A stretch of DNA of 24,653 nucleotides from an uncultured Clostridia bacterium. Its GTDB lineage: Bacteria; Bacillota; Clostridia; Lachnospirales; Lachnospiraceae. The notes below the pieces were generated by a model. That model was not told the origin of the DNA and did not search any database. It saw nothing but the letters and a program-made list of their open reading frames with translations. A program made the translations under genes and the position numbers. Position 1 is the first letter of the stretch. Each line of letters opens with the position of its first letter. This document shows, one piece after another, positions 13,703 to 20,745 of the stretch. The DNA is taken from contig CAMORF010000003.1 in assembly GCA_946623485.1 (NCBI GenBank), positions 1 to 24,653 on the forward strand, written 5' to 3'.

Positions 13703-15145
13703 ATGGCGAATGAGAAGAAGTTTGTCGAAGAGATCACTTCGATGGAGGATGACTTCGCCCAGTGGTATACGGACGTAGTCAAGAAGGCAGACCTGACCGG
13801 ATACACACAGTTGAAGGGATTCATGGTGATTAAGCCGGCAGGATACGCGATCTGGGAAAACATCCAGAATGAGCTGGACCGCAGGTTCAAGGAGACAGGC
13901 GTGGAGAACGTCTATCTGCCGTGCCTGATTCCGGAGGGGCTGCTTCAGAAAGAGAAGGATCATGTCGAAGGCTTCGCGCCGGAGGTTGCCTGGGTGACCC
14001 ATGGAGGCGCGCAGGAGCTGGAAGAGCGCATGTGCGTCAGGCCTACCTCTGAGACCCTGTTCTCTGATTTTTATTCGAGGGATGTCCATTCTTACCGCGA
14101 TTTGCCGAAGGTGTATAACCAGTGGTGCTCGGTCTTGCGCTGGGAAAAGACAACCCGTCCCTTCCTGCGTTCACGGGAGTTTTTGTGGCAGGAGGGCCAT
14201 ACGGTCCATGCGACTGCGCAGGAAGCGCAGGAGCGGACGGAACAGATGCTGAACGTGTACGCGGATTTCGCGGAGGAATTTCTTGCAATCCCGGTCGTGC
14301 GCGGGCAGAAGACAGAGAAGGAGAAGTTTGCGGGCGCGATTGCGACCTATACGATCGAAGCGCTGATGCATGACGGAAAAGCACTCCAGTGCGGCACCAG
14401 CCACAACTTCGGAGACGGCTTTGCCAAGGCCTTTGAGATCCGTTATGTCGGAAAGGATAATACCCTGGAATACTGCCACCAGACCTCCTGGGGCATGACA
14501 ACCAGGATGATCGGCGCGATTATTATGGTGCACGGGGACAACAGCGGCCTGAAGCTGCCGCCCAGGGTTGCGCCGGTGCAGGCGATGGTTATCCCGATCC
14601 AGCAAAAGAAGGGAAATGTGCTTGAGAAGGCGCAGGAGCTGAAGGCGGCGCTCTGCCAGGCAGGGATCCGCGCGAAGCTGGATGATACGGATAAGAGTCC
14701 GGGATTCAAGTTCTCAGAACAGGAGATGCGCGGGATTCCGGTCAGGCTTGAGATTGGCCCGAAGGATATTGAGAAGGGACAGTGTGTCATTGTCCGCAGG
14801 GACACCAGGGAGAAGATCACTGCTTCCCTCGCGGATGCCCCGCAGGTGGTGGCGGAAACGCTGGATCAGATCCAGAAGGATATGTTCGAAGCCGCGAAGG
14901 AGCGCATGGAGCGCATGACCTACACTGCTTCGACAAAAGAAGAGTTTCGGGAGATTGCCGAGACAAAGCCAGGCTTTATCCGGAGCATGTGGTGCGGTGA
15001 GCGCAGCTGTGAGGATGAGATCAAGGATCAGCTCGGCGGCGTGACAAGCAGATGCATGCCCTTCCACCAGGAGCATCTGTCGGATACCTGCATCTGGTGC
15101 GGCAGGCCGGCAAAGGCAATGGTATACTGGGGAAAGGCGTACTAA
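13703..15145 (+). CDS. proS: Proline--tRNA ligase, archaeal/eukaryal-type (short ProRS)
   Basis: A 480-residue class II aminoacyl-tRNA synthetase that charges tRNA-Pro. It is the short archaeal/eukaryal form without the bacterial editing insertion, found in many Clostridia. Visible: [18 protein letters not shown] at the start, motif 2 region [37 protein letters not shown], then [17 protein letters not shown], the anticodon-binding domain (about 285-400) and a C-terminal zinc-type segment with Cys residues in [10 protein letters not shown] and [22 protein letters not shown] (13689-13694) selects ATG 13703 over an in-frame ATG at 13679. No T-box was found in the leader. The TAA stop falls in a remnant of the dispersed element. 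Confidence 0.95.
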   Translation: MANEKKFVEEITSMEDDFAQWYTDVVKKADLTGYTQLKGFMVIKPAGYAIWENIQNELDRRFKETGVENVYLPCLIPEGLLQKEKDHVEGFAPEVAWVTHGGAQELEERMCVRPTSETLFSDFYSRDVHSYRDLPKVYNQWCSVLRWEKTTRPFLRSREFLWQEGHTVHATAQEAQERTEQMLNVYADFAEEFLAIPVVRGQKTEKEKFAGAIATYTIEALMHDGKALQCGTSHNFGDGFAKAFEIRYVGKDNTLEYCHQTSWGMTTRMIGAIIMVHGDNSGLKLPPRVAPVQAMVIPIQQKKGNVLEKAQELKAALCQAGIRAKLDDTDKSPGFKFSEQEMRGIPVRLEIGPKDIEKGQCVIVRRDTREKITASLADAPQVVAETLDQIQKDMFEAAKERMERMTYTASTKEEFREIAETKPGFIRSMWCGERSCEDEIKDQLGGVTSRCMPFHQEHLSDTCIWCGRPAKAMVYWGKAY

Positions 15146-15160
15146 AGAACTGTTATAAAA
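15141..15160 (+). repeat. Dispersed element remnant, copy F, overlapping the proS stop
   Basis: ACTAAAGAACTGTTATAAAA matches the element end CCTAAGGATCTGTTACAAAA at 16 of 20 positions. The proS stop TAA (15143-15145) corresponds to the TAA in the terminal repeat. Confidence 0.5.
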
Positions 15161-15234
15161 GGGCAGACATGGAACAGCTTTCTATTATGGTCCGGAAAGA
15201 TTCAGTTTGTCAGAAAGATTCAGTTTGTATAGAA

Positions 15235-15265
15235 GGTCCCGGTCCGGAAGGAGCGGGATCTTTTT
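15235..15265 (+). terminator. Rho-independent terminator after proS
   Basis: GGTCCCG (15235-15241) pairs with CGGGATC (15254-15260), 7 bp with one G-T, followed by TTTTT. Confidence 0.7.
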
Positions 15266-15297
15266 ACACAGGCATGCCGGTTTCGCCTGCAGCGTTT

Positions 15298-15425
15298 CGG
15301 CTTTTGCCGGACTTTATTCTGCAGCGCTGCGGCTTTTGCCGGACTTTATTCTGCAGCGCTGCGGCTTTTACCGGGCTTTATTCTGCAGCGCTGCGGCTTT
15401 TGCCAGGGCTTATTCTGAAGCGTTG
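15298..15425 (+). repeat. Four 32-bp tandem repeats
   Basis: Units at 15298-15329, 15330-15361, 15362-15393 and 15394-15425 share CGGCTTTTGCCGGACTTTAT and a CTGCAGCGCTG end. The first two are identical, the third differs at two positions and the fourth is more diverged. A partial unit precedes (CCTGCAGCGTTT). The array ends 18 bp before the -35 box of the next gene. Confidence 0.95.
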
Positions 15426-15442
15426 CGCAGGCTGCAATGGCT

Positions 15443-15471
15443 TTGCATCTTTGTGCGAAGCGTGATAGGAT
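15443..15471 (+). promoter_or_regulatory. Promoter of the PII-like/antiporter operon
   Basis: TTGCAT (15443-15448), 17-bp spacer, TAGGAT (15466-15471), about 26 bp before the first ATG. Confidence 0.55.
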
Positions 15472-15496
15472 AGCCCCACGGAGGTTATAGAAAACA

Positions 15497-15847
15497 ATGA
15501 AGATGAAACTTGTTGTGATTGTATTGAACAAAACGGAATGCATGGAGGAACTGCTTGAGGAATTCGCGAAGAGGAGCCTTCAGGGGGCAACGATCCTGGA
15601 GTCACGCGGAATGATGCAGGAGCTGTCGGACGAGCCGGAGATGGAGTTTCTTTTTTCGCTGCGGCATATGCTGAATCCGCACCATCGTGAGAACCGGACG
15701 ATCTTTATGGCGGCGTCTGAGTCGAAGGTGCCGATCATTGTGGATGCGGTTAATCAGGTGACCGGCGGGCTGGACCAGGGAGATACAGGAATCCTGTTTA
15801 CCCTGCCGATTGATTCTCTGATTGGATTCGAGGTGAAGGAATCATGA
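15497..15847 (+). CDS. PII-like (GlnB-superfamily) small protein
   Basis: A 116-residue protein whose layout resembles PII-like regulators: first strand KLVVIVLNK, helix EELLEEFAKRSLQGATILESRGM, a charged mid-loop, then strand NRTIFMAASESKVPIIVDAVNQVTGG and a final GDTGILFTLPIDSLIGFE. Canonical GlnB has a T-loop tyrosine and clear ATP/2-oxoglutarate residues; these are not evident, so the ligand is unknown. Its stop codon overlaps the antiporter start (ATGA, 15844-15847), so the two are translationally coupled. By analogy with other PII-like proteins encoded beside membrane carriers, it probably binds and controls the antiporter (inference). GGAGG at 15480-15484 lies 12 bp upstream. Family assignment rests on pattern and context only. 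Confidence 0.65.
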   Translation: MKMKLVVIVLNKTECMEELLEEFAKRSLQGATILESRGMMQELSDEPEMEFLFSLRHMLNPHHRENRTIFMAASESKVPIIVDAVNQVTGGLDQGDTGILFTLPIDSLIGFEVKES

Positions 15848-17040
15848 GTCTTTCCCTGAATGTTCTTTCACAGCTTGGCATGATGATTCTGGCAGGCATG
15901 TTTATGGGCCGCATGATGAAGCATATCAAGCTTCCGAATGTGACCGGATACCTGCTGGCAGGGCTTCTGCTTGGGCCGTATTTCCTGCCTGCGCTTGGCT
16001 GCCCGTTTTCGGTCCTGTCCGAAAGCTTTATCTCCGGGATCGGGATTATCTCGGAGGTGGCACTGGGGTTCATCGCGTTTTCGATCGGCAATGAATTCCG
16101 TATTTCTTATTTTAAGAAGGTGGGTGCCGCGCCGCTGATCATCGCTTCGATGGAATCCCTGTTTGCCGTGGTCGTGGTTGTGGCTGTTTTGATCCTGACA
16201 AGACATGACGTTGCATTTTCCCTGGTTCTTGGGTCGATCGCAGCGGCTACTGCGCCGGCCGCGACCATCATGGTGATTAACCAGTACAGGGCAAAGGGAC
16301 CTGTGACCTCGACACTTTTGTCGGTAGTCGCGATTGATGACGCGACAGCCTTGATCCTGTTTTCTGTCTCGACAGCGATTGCGTCCAGCATGGCGGGACG
16401 GGGATCGAATCCGGTGGTTTCGATCCTGATTCCGGTCGGGCAGATCCTGGCAGCGCTTGCGATCGGCGGCGCGATGGGGTTCCTGCTTTTGATTCCCATG
16501 CGGTATTTCAAGAAAAAGGGCAACCGGCTGGCGCTGATCTGTGGATTTTTATTCGCAGCCATCGGCATTGCGGATCTGCTGGGGCTGAGTTCCCTGATGC
16601 TCTGCATGGCGCTTGGGGCGACCGTGGCGAACCTGAGCACGGAGTCGGAACAGATCATTTCCATCGCGGAGAGTGTGACCTCTCCGATCTATATCCTGTT
16701 TTTTGTTGCTTCGGGCGCCGGGCTTCAGGTCAGCGTGCTGAAGACTGTGGGATTGATTGGAGTGATCTATATTGTGGGACGCATCATCGGAAAGCTGTTT
16801 GGCGCATGGCTGGGAGCCCGTATGTCAAAATGTGAGGCTGCCGTGAGTAAATATCTTGGCCCCTGCCTGCTTCCTCAGGCCGGCGTCGCAATCGGCCTGA
16901 CGCTGCTGGCCGGGCAGATTGTCCCGGAATACGCGCCTACGATCCGGGCAGTTGTGCTGGCGGGCACGCTGGTCTATGAGATCATCGGACCGGGCATTAC
17001 AAAGATGAGCCTTACAAAGGCGGGAGAGATCCGGTCGTGA
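15844..17040 (+). CDS. Cation:proton antiporter, CPA2 family (Na+/H+ exchanger fold)
   Basis: A 398-residue integral membrane protein, nearly all hydrophobic segments, beginning with LNVLSQLGMMILAGMFMGRM and PNVTGYLLAGLLLGP, typical of Na_H_Exchanger (PF00999) transporters. The ion-binding pair is D165-D166 in VVAIDDATALILF; an Asp-Asp pair goes with electrogenic exchange in characterised CPA2 members, whereas Asn-Asp goes with electroneutral exchange. The unwound helix partner is likely the TAPAATIMVINQ region (about 136-150). There is no RCK/TrkA-N domain at the C terminus, unlike KefB/KefC, so regulation may come from the separate PII-like protein encoded just upstream with a 4-bp overlap. 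It probably exports Na+ or K+ and sets internal pH. Confidence 0.88.
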   Translation: MSLSLNVLSQLGMMILAGMFMGRMMKHIKLPNVTGYLLAGLLLGPYFLPALGCPFSVLSESFISGIGIISEVALGFIAFSIGNEFRISYFKKVGAAPLIIASMESLFAVVVVVAVLILTRHDVAFSLVLGSIAAATAPAATIMVINQYRAKGPVTSTLLSVVAIDDATALILFSVSTAIASSMAGRGSNPVVSILIPVGQILAALAIGGAMGFLLLIPMRYFKKKGNRLALICGFLFAAIGIADLLGLSSLMLCMALGATVANLSTESEQIISIAESVTSPIYILFFVASGAGLQVSVLKTVGLIGVIYIVGRIIGKLFGAWLGARMSKCEAAVSKYLGPCLLPQAGVAIGLTLLAGQIVPEYAPTIRAVVLAGTLVYEIIGPGITKMSLTKAGEIRS

Positions 17041-17051
17041 GCGGTTTTCTC

Positions 17052-17070
17052 TGAGCAGCTCCTTACGTAT
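17052..17070 (-). repeat. Dispersed element remnant, copy E
   Basis: TGAGCAGCTCCTTACGTAT resembles 11205-11223 of the full element (TGAACAGCTCCTTGCTATG); the CAGCTCCTT core is exact. It begins 12 bp after the antiporter stop. The match is short and could be chance. Confidence 0.35.
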
Positions 17071-17146
17071 GGATGTCTTTACAGAGTGCACAAATTTCGG
17101 CATGAAATTTCGTTCAAGATTTGTGAAGGATTTAGAAGTAACTGCC

Positions 17147-17175
17147 TTGATTTTCATCCTGAAGCATGCTACATT
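17147..17175 (+). promoter_or_regulatory. Promoter of the riboswitch-controlled CAP gene
   Basis: TTGATT (17147-17152), 17-bp spacer, TACATT (17170-17175), 24 bp before the aptamer. Transcription would start just upstream of the aptamer. Confidence 0.65.
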
Positions 17176-17198
17176 AGAGTCAGATAAAAACTTAAACT

Positions 17199-17285
17199 CA
17201 AAGGCAAAGCAGTTGAAAAGCTGTGACGCAAAGCTAAAGGGCCTTGGAACGATTGTGGAGTGTTCTGTGGCAGCCAGTTACCGTT
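17199..17285 (+). promoter_or_regulatory. Cyclic di-GMP-I (GEMM-I) riboswitch aptamer
   Basis: The conserved GEMM-I elements are present in order: AAAGGCAAAGC (17200-17210), a first hairpin GCAGTT-GAAA-AGCTGT with the GAAA tetraloop (17209-17224), TGACGCAAAGCTAAAGGGCCT (tetraloop-receptor side, split by the hairpin), then a second arm closing at GTGGCAGCCAGTTACCG (17267-17283). The base equivalent to G20 of the Vibrio Vc2 aptamer appears to be G204 in GGCAAA, which favours c-di-GMP over cGAMP. The aptamer is followed at once by a terminator, so it acts on transcription. Whether c-di-GMP turns the gene on or off cannot be told by eye. Confidence 0.92.
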
Positions 17286-17311
17286 GATCCGTTCGTGAAG
17301 GGTCGTTTTTT
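17286..17311 (+). terminator. Riboswitch expression-platform terminator
   Basis: GATCC (17286-17290) pairs with GGGTC (17300-17304), with an inner TTC/GAA, followed by six T. The 5' arm abuts the conserved GTTACCG end of the aptamer, so ligand binding may compete with its formation. Confidence 0.75.
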
Positions 17312-17319
17312 CTGATAAG

Positions 17320-17398
17320 CCACCAAAAGGCTGAAGGATTCAGGCGGTAGCTGTAGAAGTGCCTGACTCTTTCGTGGAGTGCCTTCGGGTGGTTTTTT
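17320..17398 (+). terminator. Second structured terminator domain in the CAP leader
   Basis: The outer stem CCACC-AAA-AGGC (17320-17331) pairs with GCCT-TCG-GGTGG (17381-17392) around an internal loop. The inner stem AAGGATTCAGGC (17334-17345) pairs imperfectly with GCCTGACTCTTT (17361-17372). Six T follow (17393-17398). It is separate from the first terminator and may be a second control point. Confidence 0.65.
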
Positions 17399-17492
17399 AT
17401 CAGGGTAAGTTTTTATATATATATTTTATGGGCAGTGGGTAAGTGGAGAAAGCAGTTGTCAGAACAGCAATGTTGGAGCGTTGGAGGAAGTT

Positions 17493-18320
17493 ATGAAACA
17501 CGTATTAAAAAAACTACTTCTGATCACGATGCTTCTGGTAGCTGTTGGGATGATGTTGGGAGCTTCCAACGCGGCAGAAGCGCAGACCAAAACATTAAAG
17601 ACGAAGACAATTAAGGCCGGAAAGTCTGTTAACCTGAAAGTGAAGGGCTCCGCAAACTGGGCGATCTCGAATACGAAGGTTGCCCGCATGACAGTGCTGA
17701 GTGCGAATACAGCCAAGATTACCGGGCTCCAGCCTGGAACGACGAACATCACAGCACAGGTCGGGGACACAAGCTATCGGGCAACCATCAGGGTAAAGGC
17801 CGGACCGAAGACCAGCGGGGGCGGAAGCGCTTCGGTGGAGACACTAAGCAGCTCACCGATCGCAGGGTCAAGGGATTCCGCGTACTATATCAGTACGGGG
17901 ACTGAGGTTGTCGGACACTTTGATGATGCTTATGCGAATGACATCGTGGCGAGAACGAATTCATACCGTTCCTCCAACGGGGCATCTTCGCTGGGCGGCC
18001 AGTCCACATTGACACAGGCGGCCAGAACCAGGGCGGTGGAATCCGCAGTACGGTTCAGCCACACCAGGCCGAACGGGAAGTCATACTATACTGTCGGCGG
18101 AACAGCGTCGGAGGGATTTAAAGATTCTCCGGTCTATGGTGAGAACCTGGCATATGGTTATAACAATGCCAGCGAGACGATGACTGCGTGGATTGCCTCC
18201 ACGAGCCACCAGGAAAACCTTGTCCGGAAGACATTTACGACGATCGGCGTCGGGGTATTCTGGGCAAAGCAGTCGGACGGCGGATATGTTGCTTATATTG
18301 CGCAGGAGTTTGGCTCATAA
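17493..18320 (+). CDS. Secreted Big2-CAP domain protein, c-di-GMP riboswitch-controlled
   Basis: A 275-residue exported protein. Residues 1-30 are a signal peptide (MKHVLKKLLLITMLLVAVGM, cleavage near ANA or AEA). Residues about 33-103 form a bacterial Ig-like Big2 domain (KAGKSVNLKVKGSANWAISN, ITGLQPGTTNITAQVG). A Gly/Ser linker leads to a CAP/SCP/PR-1 domain (148-273) with FSHTRPNGKSYY (H190), YGENLAYGY (E217) and TAWIASTSHQENL (H239), the usual His-Glu-His cavity residues. No cell-wall anchor is present. CAP proteins in clostridia are extracellular and often linked to surface adhesion or biofilm, which fits c-di-GMP control; the exact activity is unknown. Start at 17493 is set by GGAGG (17483-17487). 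A terminator follows at 18369. Confidence 0.9.
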   Translation: MKHVLKKLLLITMLLVAVGMMLGASNAAEAQTKTLKTKTIKAGKSVNLKVKGSANWAISNTKVARMTVLSANTAKITGLQPGTTNITAQVGDTSYRATIRVKAGPKTSGGGSASVETLSSSPIAGSRDSAYYISTGTEVVGHFDDAYANDIVARTNSYRSSNGASSLGGQSTLTQAARTRAVESAVRFSHTRPNGKSYYTVGGTASEGFKDSPVYGENLAYGYNNASETMTAWIASTSHQENLVRKTFTTIGVGVFWAKQSDGGYVAYIAQEFGS

Positions 18321-18368
18321 AGATTGGGAAGACCGCTGCATGGCAGCAATAAGTGATGATAGCAATGA

Positions 18369-18398
18369 GGCACCGGTACGAAAGTTCCGGTGTCTTTG
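18369..18398 (+). terminator. Terminator after the CAP gene
   Basis: GGCACCGG (18369-18376) pairs with CCGGTGTC (18387-18394), followed by TTTG. The short T-run makes it moderate. Confidence 0.65.
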
Positions 18399-18421
18399 TA
18401 CATTCATGTATCGTTCAAATG

Positions 18422-18509
18422 CACAGATGCAGGCAGATCTTTACACAGATGCAGGCAGATCTTTACACAGATGCGGGCAGATCTTTACACAGATGCGGGC
18501 AGATCTTTG
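18422..18509 (+). repeat. Four 22-bp tandem repeats with a degenerate tail
   Basis: Units 18422-18443, 18444-18465, 18466-18487 and 18488-18509 follow CACAGATGCAGGCAGATCTT plus TA. The first two are identical; the last two share a G for A. Degraded copies (CAGATCCTTACTG, AAAATCTTTACTG) run on to about 18606 and into the stop codon of the minus-strand ArsR gene. Confidence 0.95.
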
Positions 18510-18600
18510 CAGGAAGCTGCAAACAGATCCTTACTGCGGCTGAAGGCAGATTCTTCTGACAGCCGCAGACCATCTCTTTTTGATAGCTGCAGGAAAATCT

Positions 18601-18918
18601 TTACTGTGGCGCTTCCTCTTCTACCATCTCGCAGATGTGCTCCACGCCCATGCTGAGAATCATCTCCACGTGTTCGTCATCGAGGGAATAAAAGATGGTT
18701 TTTCCGTCCCTGCGTGCTTTCACCAGCTTGGAGGCCTTCAGTGTGCTTAATTGATGGGAAATGGCACTTTGTGTCATCTCAAGTTCACGTGATATTTCAC
18801 TGACACAGCGCTCATGGGCGAGCAGGGTGTACAGGATACGGATCCTGGTCCGGTCCGCGAACATTTTATACAGATCGCTCAGCTGCGCAAGCATCTCTTC
18901 TGACAATTTCCCAGGCAT
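18601..18918 (-). CDS. ArsR/SmtB-family metal-sensing repressor, zinc-type
   Basis: A 105-residue winged-helix dimeric repressor. The helix-turn-helix spans about 36-66 (CVSEISRELEMTQSAISHQLSTLKASKLV), followed by the wing RRDGKTIFYSLDDEHV. The C-terminal helix has D81-x-H83, ten residues, H94-x2-E97, the alpha-5 metal site of SmtB, which senses Zn(II). The alpha-3 CVC motif of cadmium/lead/arsenic sensors is absent; only C38 remains. So zinc-responsive repression is likely. GGGAGGAA precedes the ATG on the minus strand, and a promoter lies at 18948-18977. No metal transporter is beside it, so the target is elsewhere or it regulates only itself. Its TAA stop lies in degenerate repeat sequence. 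Confidence 0.88.
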   Translation of the reverse strand: MPGKLSEEMLAQLSDLYKMFADRTRIRILYTLLAHERCVSEISRELEMTQSAISHQLSTLKASKLVKARRDGKTIFYSLDDEHVEMILSMGVEHICEMVEEEAPQ

Positions 18919-18947
18919 CGTTTCTTCCTCCCTTCCAGCTCCTTATC

Positions 18948-18977
18948 ATCCTACCAAAACGGTGAAGCATTGGTCAA
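18948..18977 (-). promoter_or_regulatory. Promoter of the ArsR/SmtB gene
   Basis: On the minus strand TTGACC (18977-18972), an 18-bp spacer and TAGGAT (18953-18948). The -10 is about 30 bp before the start codon. No clear ArsR 12-2-12 operator was seen. Confidence 0.6.
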
Positions 18978-19066
18978 GCCGCACTGCTGCAAGTCACGGC
19001 CGAGGACAGCTTTGCCGGGACAGGAATGATTTGTTACATCAGAATTTGAAGGATGATGCAGGGAGA

Positions 19067-19090
19067 GATCGCAGAATGCGGTCTTTTTTT
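19067..19090 (+). terminator. Orphan Rho-independent terminator
   Basis: GATCGC (19067-19072) pairs with GCGGTC (19078-19083), one G-T pair, followed by seven T. No plus-strand gene ends nearby; the closest is the CAP gene 750 bp back with its own terminator. Confidence 0.7.
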
Positions 19091-19183
19091 GCTCAGGCAT
19101 TCAGCCGTTTGGCAGCCGGGCGGGGCAGGGGAAGAGTCTGCGGCCTGATGCTGCAGTGCTGCAGTGCAGCCTGGATTCGTGGG

Positions 19184-19212
19184 TTGAGCAGAATTTGCCT
19201 CAATGGTATAAT
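19184..19212 (+). promoter_or_regulatory. Promoter of the murE-priA transcript
   Basis: TTGAGC (19184-19189), 17-bp spacer and a perfect TATAAT (19207-19212). The start codon is 47 bp downstream. Confidence 0.8.
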
Positions 19213-19259
19213 GACAGCAGAACGATGTACTGCGGCTGGCAGTAGAAAGGGATCGGAAT

Positions 19260-20723
19260 ATGACACTGAAACAGCTTTTGGAAAAGGTTGAATATGAGCT
19301 GCAGCAGGGCGGCACAGACATTGAGATCAGCGGAATCGTCTACAATTCCCGCAAGGTTACGAAAGGCTGCGTATTTCCGTGCATCCGGGGCGCCGTCTTT
19401 GACGGTCATGCGTTTGCTTCGGAGGTAGCCGGCAAGGGGGCTGCCGCGATTGTGGCGGAGGAAAAGGTGGATGTGCCGGAAGGGGTTACGGTTGTGATCG
19501 TGGCTGACACGAGGGTCGCGATGGCCCGCATGGCTGCAGCCTGGTTCGGATACCCGGCCCGGAAGATGAAAACCATCGGGATTACGGGAACGAAGGGCAA
19601 GACGACAACCTCCTATATGGTAAAAGACATGCTCGAAACGGCAGGGATCAAGACCGGCCTGGTCGGAACCATCGAGACCCTGATCGATGGAGAGAGGATC
19701 CCAAGTGCCAATACGACGCCTGAGTCAGTGGTCCTGCAGGAATACCTGGCCCGGATGGCTGAGGCGGGATGCCAGGCAGTCGTGATGGAGGTCAGCTCCC
19801 AGGCGCTGATGCAGCACCGTGTGGAGGGGATCACATTTGACATCGGTGTCTTTACGAATATCTCTCCAGACCATATCGGGCCGGCGGAGCATGCTTCCTT
19901 TGAGGAATACATGGATTATAAGAGCAGGCTGTTCCAGATGTGCAGGATGGGCATCTTCAACGGCGATGACATCCATCTGGGCCGGATCCTGGAGGGACAT
20001 ACCTGTGAGGTGGAGACGTATGGACTCAGTCCGGAGAACCAGCTGTACGCGCAGAACATCCGCCTGGTGTCACGGCCGGGGTATCTGGGGACAAGCTTTG
20101 AAGTCATGGGCAGCCTGCATTTTAAAGCAGAGACGGACATCCCCGGCAAGTTTTCCGTCTACAATGCGCTGTGCGCAATCGCCATCTGCCGGCATTTTGG
20201 CTTGGAGAAGGAACTGATCAAAGAAGCGCTTGCCGGCGTCAAGGTCAGGGGCCGGGCAGAGATGGTGAAGGTCAGCGATGATTTTACCCTGCTGATTGAC
20301 TACGCCCACAATGCCATGGCACTGGAGAGCCTGCTGTCCGCCCTGCGGAAATACCACCCGGCGCGGCTCGTGACGGTGTTTGGGTGCGGCGGGAACCGTG
20401 CCAGGAGCAGGCGCTATGAGATGGGGGAGATCTCCGGGCGCTGCGCGGATTTTACCATTATCACATCCGATAATCCCCGCTATGAGGATCCGGAGGCCAT
20501 CATGGATGACATTGAGAAAGGCATCCAGCGGACAGACGGGAAGTATGTGCGGATCACAGACCGGAAGGAGGCGATCCGCGCGGCGATCCGGGGCGGTAAG
20601 CCCGGAGATGTGATTGTGCTGGCCGGCAAGGGACACGAGGATTATCAGGAGATCTGCGGGAAGAAATATCCCATGGATGAGCGTGAGCTGATTGCTGAGA
20701 TCCTGGCGGAAGAAAAGCATTGA
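19260..20723 (+). CDS. murE: UDP-N-acetylmuramoyl-tripeptide synthetase MurE, meso-DAP type
   Basis: A 487-residue Mur ligase that adds the third amino acid to UDP-MurNAc-L-Ala-D-Glu in the cytosol, using ATP. The N-terminal domain binds the UDP part (GIVYNSRKVTKGCVFPCIRG). The P-loop is GITGTKGKTTT (107-117), followed by NTTPESV and the conserved MEVSSQAL. The C-terminal domain has YAHN and FGCGGNRARSRR. DNPR (404-407) is the meso-diaminopimelate signature; lysine enzymes differ at its last residue. So the peptidoglycan is probably of DAP type. AAAGG (19246-19250) precedes the ATG. A promoter is at 19184. It is not in a dcw cluster here, but heads a unit with priA 22 bp downstream. Confidence 0.95.
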   Translation: MTLKQLLEKVEYELQQGGTDIEISGIVYNSRKVTKGCVFPCIRGAVFDGHAFASEVAGKGAAAIVAEEKVDVPEGVTVVIVADTRVAMARMAAAWFGYPARKMKTIGITGTKGKTTTSYMVKDMLETAGIKTGLVGTIETLIDGERIPSANTTPESVVLQEYLARMAEAGCQAVVMEVSSQALMQHRVEGITFDIGVFTNISPDHIGPAEHASFEEYMDYKSRLFQMCRMGIFNGDDIHLGRILEGHTCEVETYGLSPENQLYAQNIRLVSRPGYLGTSFEVMGSLHFKAETDIPGKFSVYNALCAIAICRHFGLEKELIKEALAGVKVRGRAEMVKVSDDFTLLIDYAHNAMALESLLSALRKYHPARLVTVFGCGGNRARSRRYEMGEISGRCADFTIITSDNPRYEDPEAIMDDIEKGIQRTDGKYVRITDRKEAIRAAIRGGKPGDVIVLAGKGHEDYQEICGKKYPMDERELIAEILAEEKH

Positions 20724-20745
20724 GAAGAGGATTTGATCCGGATCT

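Larger units (their letters stand above)
15146..15496. other. 351-bp gap between proS and the PII-like gene
   Basis: It holds the element remnant, a direct repeat of GAAAGATTCAGTTTGT near 15195-15230, a terminator (15235-15265), four 32-bp tandem repeats (15298-15425) and a promoter (15443-15471). Open frames running across the 32-bp repeats are Cys/Phe-rich artefacts. Confidence 0.6.
17041..17492. other. 452-bp leader region of the CAP-domain gene
   Basis: It holds an element remnant (17052-17070), a promoter (17147-17175), a c-di-GMP-I riboswitch (about 17199-17285), a terminator (17286-17311), a second structured terminator domain (17320-17398) and then about 95 nt of AT-rich leader before the ATG. 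The open frame at 17069-17287 crosses the aptamer and is not credible. Confidence 0.75.
18919..19259. other. 341-bp gap between arsR and murE
   Basis: It holds the minus-strand arsR promoter (18948-18977), an orphan plus-strand terminator (19067-19090), a CTGCAG-rich palindromic stretch (about 19150-19170) and the murE promoter (19184-19212). No gene was found between. Confidence 0.6.

Noticed and set aside
15052..15473. Cys/Phe-rich open frames
   Set aside because: They are created by the 32-bp tandem repeats and start inside proS or the terminator region.
17069..17287. 72-codon open frame
   Set aside because: It covers the promoter and the c-di-GMP aptamer and has no ribosome binding site.
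18193..18656. Several short plus-strand open frames
   Set aside because: They are produced by the 22-bp repeats, give repetitive RSLHRC-like peptides and lack ribosome binding sites.
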